A stretch of DNA of 64,000 nucleotides from Daphnia carinata (lineage: Eukaryota > Arthropoda > Branchiopoda > Diplostraca > Daphniidae), in the NCBI RefSeq assembly GCF_022539665.2, contig NC_081339.1, forward strand, positions 1,054,001 to 1,118,000. Direction: 5' to 3'. The first letter of the stretch is position 1. The number at the start of each line of letters is the position of its first letter. A program made the translations under genes and the position numbers. The notes below the pieces were generated by a model. That model did not search any database. It saw only the letters and a list, made by a program, of their open reading frames with translations, and was not told the DNA's origin. Shown here in pieces: positions 57,901 through 64,000 of this stretch.

Positions 57901-60900
57901 TTTGAATGTAGATATTGAAACTCATTGTATCACACTATATTCACATTGAATACACGTATATTTGATGCTGTTTGAATGTAGATATTGAAACTGATTCTAT
58001 AACACTATATTCACATTGAATACACGTATATTTGATGCTGTTTGAATGTAGATATTGAAACTGATTCTATAACACTATATTCACATTGAATACACGTATA
58101 TTTGATGCTGTTTGAATGTAGATATTGAAACTCACTGTATCACACTATATTCACATTGAATACACGTATATTTGATGCTGTTTGAATGTAGATATTGAAA
58201 CTGATTCTATAACACTATATTCACATTGAATACACGTATATTTGATGCTGTTTGAATGTAGATATTGAAACTGATTCTATAACACTATATTCACATTGAA
58301 TACACGTATATTTGATGCTGTTTGAATGTAGATATTGAAACTGATTCTATAACACTATATTCACATTGAATACACGTATATTTGATGCTGTTTGAATGTA
58401 GATATTGAAACTCATAGTATCACACTATATTCACAATTAATACACGTATATTTGATGCTGTTTGAATGTATATATTGAAACTCACTGTATAACACTATAT
58501 TCACATTGAATACACGTATATTTGATGCTGTTTGAATGTAGATATTGAAACTCACTGTATCACACTATATTCACATTGAATACACGTATATTTGATGCTG
58601 TTTGAATGTAGATATTGAAACTCACTGTATCTACACACTATATTCACATTGAATACACGTATATTTGATGCTGTTTGAATGTAGATATTGAAACTGATTC
58701 TATAACACTATATTCACATTGAATACACGTATATTTGATGCTGTTTGAATGTAGATATTGAAACTGATTCTATAACACTATATTCACATTGAATACACGT
58801 ATATTTGATGCTGTTTGAATGTAGATATTGAAACTGATTCTATAACACTATATTCACATTGAATACACGTATATTTGATGCTGTTTGAATGTAGATATTG
58901 AAACTGATTCTATAACACTATATTCACATTGAATACACGTATATTTGATGCTGTTTGAATGTAGATATTGAAACTCACTGTATCACACTATATTCACATT
59001 GAATACACGTATATTTGATGCTGTTTGAATGTAGATATTGAAACTGATTCTATAACACTATATTCACATTGAATACACGTATATTTGATGCTGTTTGAAT
59101 GTAGATATTGAAACTGATTCTATAACACTATATTCACATTGAATACACGTATATTTGATGCTGTTTGAATGTAGATATTGAAACTGATTCTATAACACTA
59201 TATTCACATTGAATACACGTATATTTGATGCTGTTTGAATGTAGATATTGAAACTCACTGTATCACACTATATTCACATTGAATACACGTATATTTGATG
59301 CTGTTTGAATGTAGATATTGAAACTGATTCTATAACACTATATTCACATTGAATACACGTATATTTGATGCTGTTTGAATGTAGATATTGAAACTGATTC
59401 TATAACACTATATTCACATTGAATACACGTATATTTGATGCTGTTTGAATGTAGATATTGAAACTGATTCTGTATAACACTATATTCACATTGAATACAC
59501 GTATATTTGATGCTGTTTGAATGTAGATATTGAATATATTCATTGAATACACGTATATTTGATGCTGTTTGAATGTAGATATTGAAACTGATTCTATCAC
59601 ACTATATTCACATTGAATACACGTATATTTGATGCTGTTTGAATGTAGATATTGAAACTGATTCTATAACACTATATTCACATTGAATACACGTATATTT
59701 GATGCTGTTTGAATGTAGATATTGAAACTGATTCTATAACACTATATTCACATTGAATACACGTATATTTGATGCTGTTTGAATGTAGATATTGAAACTG
59801 ATTCTATAACACTATATTCACATTGAATACACGTATATTTGATGCTGTTTGAATGTAGATATTGAAACTCATTCTATAACACTATATTCACATTGAATAC
59901 ACGTATATTTGATGCTGTTTGAATGTAGATATTGAAACTCATTCTATCACACTATATTCACATTGAAAGACGTATATTTGATGCTGTTTGAATGTAGATA
60001 GGGAAACTTATTGTATAACACTATATTCACATTGAATACACGTATATTTGATGCTGTTTGAATGTAGATATTGAAACTCACTGTATCACACTATATTCAC
60101 ATTGAATACACGTATATTTGATGCTGTTTGAATGTAGATATTGAAACTGATTCTATATCACACTATATTCACATTGAATACACGTATATTTGATGCTGTT
60201 TGAATGTAGATATTGAAACTGATTCTATAACACTATATTCACATTGAATACACGTATATTTGATGCTGTTTGAATGTAGATATTGAAACTGATTCTATAA
60301 CACTATATTCACATTGAATACACGTATATTTGATGCTGTTTGAATGTAGATATTGAAACTGATTCTATAACACTATATTCACATTGAATACACGTATATT
60401 TGATGCTGTTTGAATGTAGATATTGAAACTGATTCTATAACACTATATTCACATTGAATACACGTATATTTGATGCTGTTTGAATGTAGATATTGAAACT
60501 CACTGATTCTATAACACTATATTCACATTGAATACACGTATATTTGATGCTGTTTGAATGTAGATATTGAAACTCACTGTATCACACTATATTCACATTG
60601 AATACACGTATATTTGATGCTGTTTGAATGTAGATATTGAAACTGATTCTATAACACTATATTCACATTGAATACACGTATATTTGATGCTGTTTGAATG
60701 TAGATATTGAAACTGATTCTATAACACTATATTCACATTGAATACACGTATATTTGATGCTGTTTGAATGTAGATATTGAAACTGATTCTATAACACTAT
60801 ATTCACATTGAATACACGTATATTTGATGCTGTTTGAATGTAGATATTGAAACTCACTGTATCACACTATATTCACATTGAATACACGTATATTTGATGC

Positions 60901-63900
60901 TGTTTGAATGTAGATATTGAAACTGATTCTATAACACTATATTCACATTGAATACACGTATATTTGATGCTGTTTGAATGTAGATATTGAAACTCACTGT
61001 ATCACACTATATTCACATTGAATACACGTATATTTGATGCTGTTTGAATGTAGATATTGAAACTCACTGTATCACACTATATTCACATTGAATACACGTA
61101 TATTTGATGCTGTTTGAATGTAGATATTGAAACTGATTCTATAACACTATATTCACATTGAATACACGTATATTTGATGCTGTTTGAATGTATTGATATG
61201 TAATACTCACTGTAACACTATATTCACATTGAATACACGTATATTTGATGCTGTTTGAATGTAGATATTGAAACTGATTCTATAACACTATATTCACATT
61301 GAATACACGTATATTTGATGCTGTTTGAATGTAGATATTGAAACTCACTGTATCACACTATATTCATTGAATACACGTATATTTGATGCTGTTTGAATGT
61401 AGATATTGAAACTCACTGTATCACACTATATTCACATTGAATACACGTATATTTGATGCTGTTTGAATGTAGATATTGAAACTGATTCTATAACACTATA
61501 TTCACATTGAATACACGTATATTTGATGCTGTTTGAATGAATGTAGATATTGAAACTCACTGTATAACACTATATTCACATTGAATACACGTATATTTGA
61601 TGCTGTTTGAATGTAGATATTGAAACTCACTGTATCACACTATATTCACATTGAATACACGTATATTTGATGCTGTTTGAATGTAGATCATGAAACTGAT
61701 TCTATAACACTATATTCACATTGAATACACGTATATTTGATGCTGTTTGAATGTAGATATTGAAACTCACTGTATCACACTATATTCACATTGAATACAC
61801 GTATATATTTGATGCTGTTTGAATGTAGATATTGAAACTGATTCTATAACACTATATTCACATTGAATACACGTATATTTGATGCTGTTTGAATGTAGAT
61901 CATTGAAACTGATTCTATAACACTATATTCACATTGAATACACGTATATTTGATGCTGTTTGAATGTAGATATTGAAACTGATTCTATAACACTATATTC
62001 ACATTGAATACACGTATATTTGATGCTGTTTGAATGTAGATATTGAAACTCATCGTATTACACTATATTCACATTGAATACACGTATATTTGATGCTGTT
62101 TGAATGTAGATATTGAAACTCACTGTATCACACTATATTCACATTGAATACACGTATATTTGATGCTGTTTGAATGTAGATATTGAAACTGATTCTATAA
62201 CACTATATTCACATTGAATACACGTATATTTGATGCTGTTTGAATGTAGATATTGAAACTCACTTCTATAACACTATATTCACATTGAATACACGTATCT
62301 TTGATGCTGTTTGAATGTAGATATTGAAACTCACTGTATAACACTATATTCACATTGAATACACGTATATTTGATGCTGTTTGAATGTAGATATTGAAAC
62401 TGATTCTATAACACTATATTCACATTGAATACACGTATATTTGATGCTGTTTGAATGTAGATATTGAAACTCACTGTATAACACTATATTCATTGAATAT
62501 AACACTATATTCACATTGAATACACGTATATTTGATGCTGTTTGAATGTAGATCATGAAACTGATTCTATAACACTATATTCACATTCAATACACGTATA
62601 TTTGATGCTGTTTGAATGTAGATATTGAAACTGATTGTATAACACTATATTCACATTGAATACACGTATATTTGATGCTGTTTGAATGTAGATATTGAAA
62701 CTGATTCTATAACACTATATTCACATTGAATACACGTATATTTGATGCTGTTTGAATGTAGATATTGAAACTGATTCTATAACACTATATTCACATTGAA
62801 TACACGTATATTTGATGCTGTTTGAATGTAGATATTGAAACTGATTCTGTAACACTATATTCACATTGAATACACGTATATTTGATGCTGTTTGAATGTA
62901 GATATTGAAACTCACTGTATAACACTATATTCACATTGAATACACGTATATTTGATGCTGTTTGAATGTAGATATTGAAACTCACTGATTCTATAACACT
63001 ATATTCACATTGAATACACGTATATTTGATGCTGTTTGAATGTAGATATTGAAACTGATTCTATAACACTATATTCACATTGAATACACGTATATTTGAT
63101 GCTGTTTGAATGTAGATATTGAAACTGATTCTATAACACTATATTCACATTGAATACACGTATATTTGATGCTGTTTGAATGTAGATATTGAAACTGATT
63201 CTATAACACTATATTCACATTGAATACACGTATATTTGATGCTGTTTGAATGTAGATATTGAAACTGATTCTATAACACTATATTCACATTGAATACACG
63301 TATATTTGATGCTGTTTGAATGTAGATATTGAAACTGACTGTATAACACTATATTCACATTGAATACACGTATATTTGATGCTGTTTGAATGTAGATATT
63401 GAAACTGATTCTATAACACTATATTCACATTGAATACACGTATATTTGATGCTGTTTGAATGTAGATATTGAAACTGATTCTATAACACTATATTCACAT
63501 TGAATACACGTATATTTGATGCTGTTTGAATGTAGATATTGAAACTGATTCTATAACACTATATTCACATTGAATACACGTATATTTGATGCTGTTTGAA
63601 TGTAGATATTGAAACTCACTGTATAACACTATATTCACATTGAATACACGTATATTTGATGCTGTTTGAATGTAGATATTGAAACTGATTCTATAACACT
63701 ATATTCACATTGAATACACGTATATTTGATGCTGTTTGAATGTAGATATTGAAACTGATTCTATAACACTATATTCACATTGAATACACGTATATTTGAT
63801 GCTGTTTGAATGTAGATATTGAAACTCACTGTATAACACTATATTCACATTGAATACACGTATATTTGATGCTGTTTGAATGTAGATATTGAAACTGATT

Positions 63901-64000
63901 CTATAACACTATATTCACATTGAATACACGTATATTTGATGCTGTTTGAATGTAGATATTGAAACTGATTCTATAACACTATATTCACATTGAATACACG
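51946..64000 (+). repeat. 70-bp satellite, main array, open at window end
   Basis: About 170 head-to-tail monomers of 70 bp. The core (ACACTATATTCACATTGAAT through GATATTGAAACT) is nearly invariant. Almost all change is in about nine bases between GAAACT and ACACTATA, with main forms GATTCTATA, CACTGTATC and CACTGTATA. The first 1.5 kb has the most irregular linkers and small indels; deeper parts are homogeneous. Position 52320 is an undetermined base (n). Because 70 is not a multiple of three, the minus strand shows repetitive open frames; these are not genes. Confidence 0.97.

Noticed and set aside
51946-64000. Minus-strand open frames repeating SISTFKQHQIYVYSM and similar
   Set aside because: They arise because the 70-bp satellite cycles through three frames; sequence is constrained at the DNA level in all frames, and no start, splice or family evidence exists.
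49927-64000. Repeat-plus-short-variable-spacer pattern resembling a CRISPR array
   Set aside because: Spacers are only about 9 bases, recur in a few forms, have no cas genes nearby, and the surrounding genes are metazoan.
1-64000. tRNA, rRNA, snRNA or miRNA genes
   Set aside because: No cloverleaf with A/B boxes, no rRNA core words and no snRNA signature were found by eye; hairpins noted belong to repeats.

Overview
The window reads as arthropod nuclear DNA, most plausibly a branchiopod crustacean such as Daphnia. This is an inference from the gene content, the introns of about 65-70 bp with GT-AG ends, the A+T-rich spacers with many microsatellites, and metazoan-only families (reelin, discoidin domain receptor, group III secreted phospholipase A2, CYFIP/Sra-1, NOP53). 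Nothing looks bacterial or organellar.

Layout. 1-2.1 kb: spacer with an exact 80-bp direct repeat. 2.1-7.15 kb: two 783/784-bp inverted-repeat arms; the left one abuts a 5'-truncated, lesioned NOP53 gene (2912-3861, +). 8.2-14.2 kb: five exons of a discoidin domain receptor on the minus strand, one with an in-frame TGA and no kinase part in the window. 15.8-17.5 kb: a single-exon, proline-rich, internally repetitive ORF on plus, broken once by a frameshift beside a C-run. 19.7-22.35 kb: a group III secreted PLA2 gene on plus with two tandem, phase-compatible catalytic exons (A degraded, B intact). 23.5-24.2 kb: a 740-bp palindromic element. 25.2-25.3 kb: a 47-codon N-terminal CYFIP fragment on minus. 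26.0-37.5 kb: a many-exon reelin gene on minus. 40.7-49.9 kb: a giant palindromic (foldback) element interrupted by a 3.56-kb MULE-like DNA transposon that has a 10-bp target-site duplication and encodes a transposase, a C48 (Ulp1-like) protease and a PHD-like finger. 49.93-64.0 kb: a 70-bp tandem satellite running off the end of the window, carrying a solo LTR and a Ty3/Gypsy fragment.

The genes do not form an operon or a shared pathway. What links them is damage: nearly every recognisable gene carries a frameshift, an in-frame stop or a missing half. Many frameshifts lie next to short homopolymers, which points to unpolished long-read assembly. Others (a 20-bp coding duplication, a TGA at an expected Trp, Cys-to-Trp and Trp-to-Arg changes, clean truncation at a repeat boundary) look biological. 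The window is therefore either a decaying, low-recombination region beside a satellite block, or a noisy assembly of a normal region, or both.

The most novel-looking material is the foldback element with its nested MULE, the recurring design of short-word hairpins in otherwise unrelated repeats, and the paired catalytic exons of the PLA2 gene. Exon limits come from reading frame, splice consensus and family resemblance by eye; no alignment or search was run.
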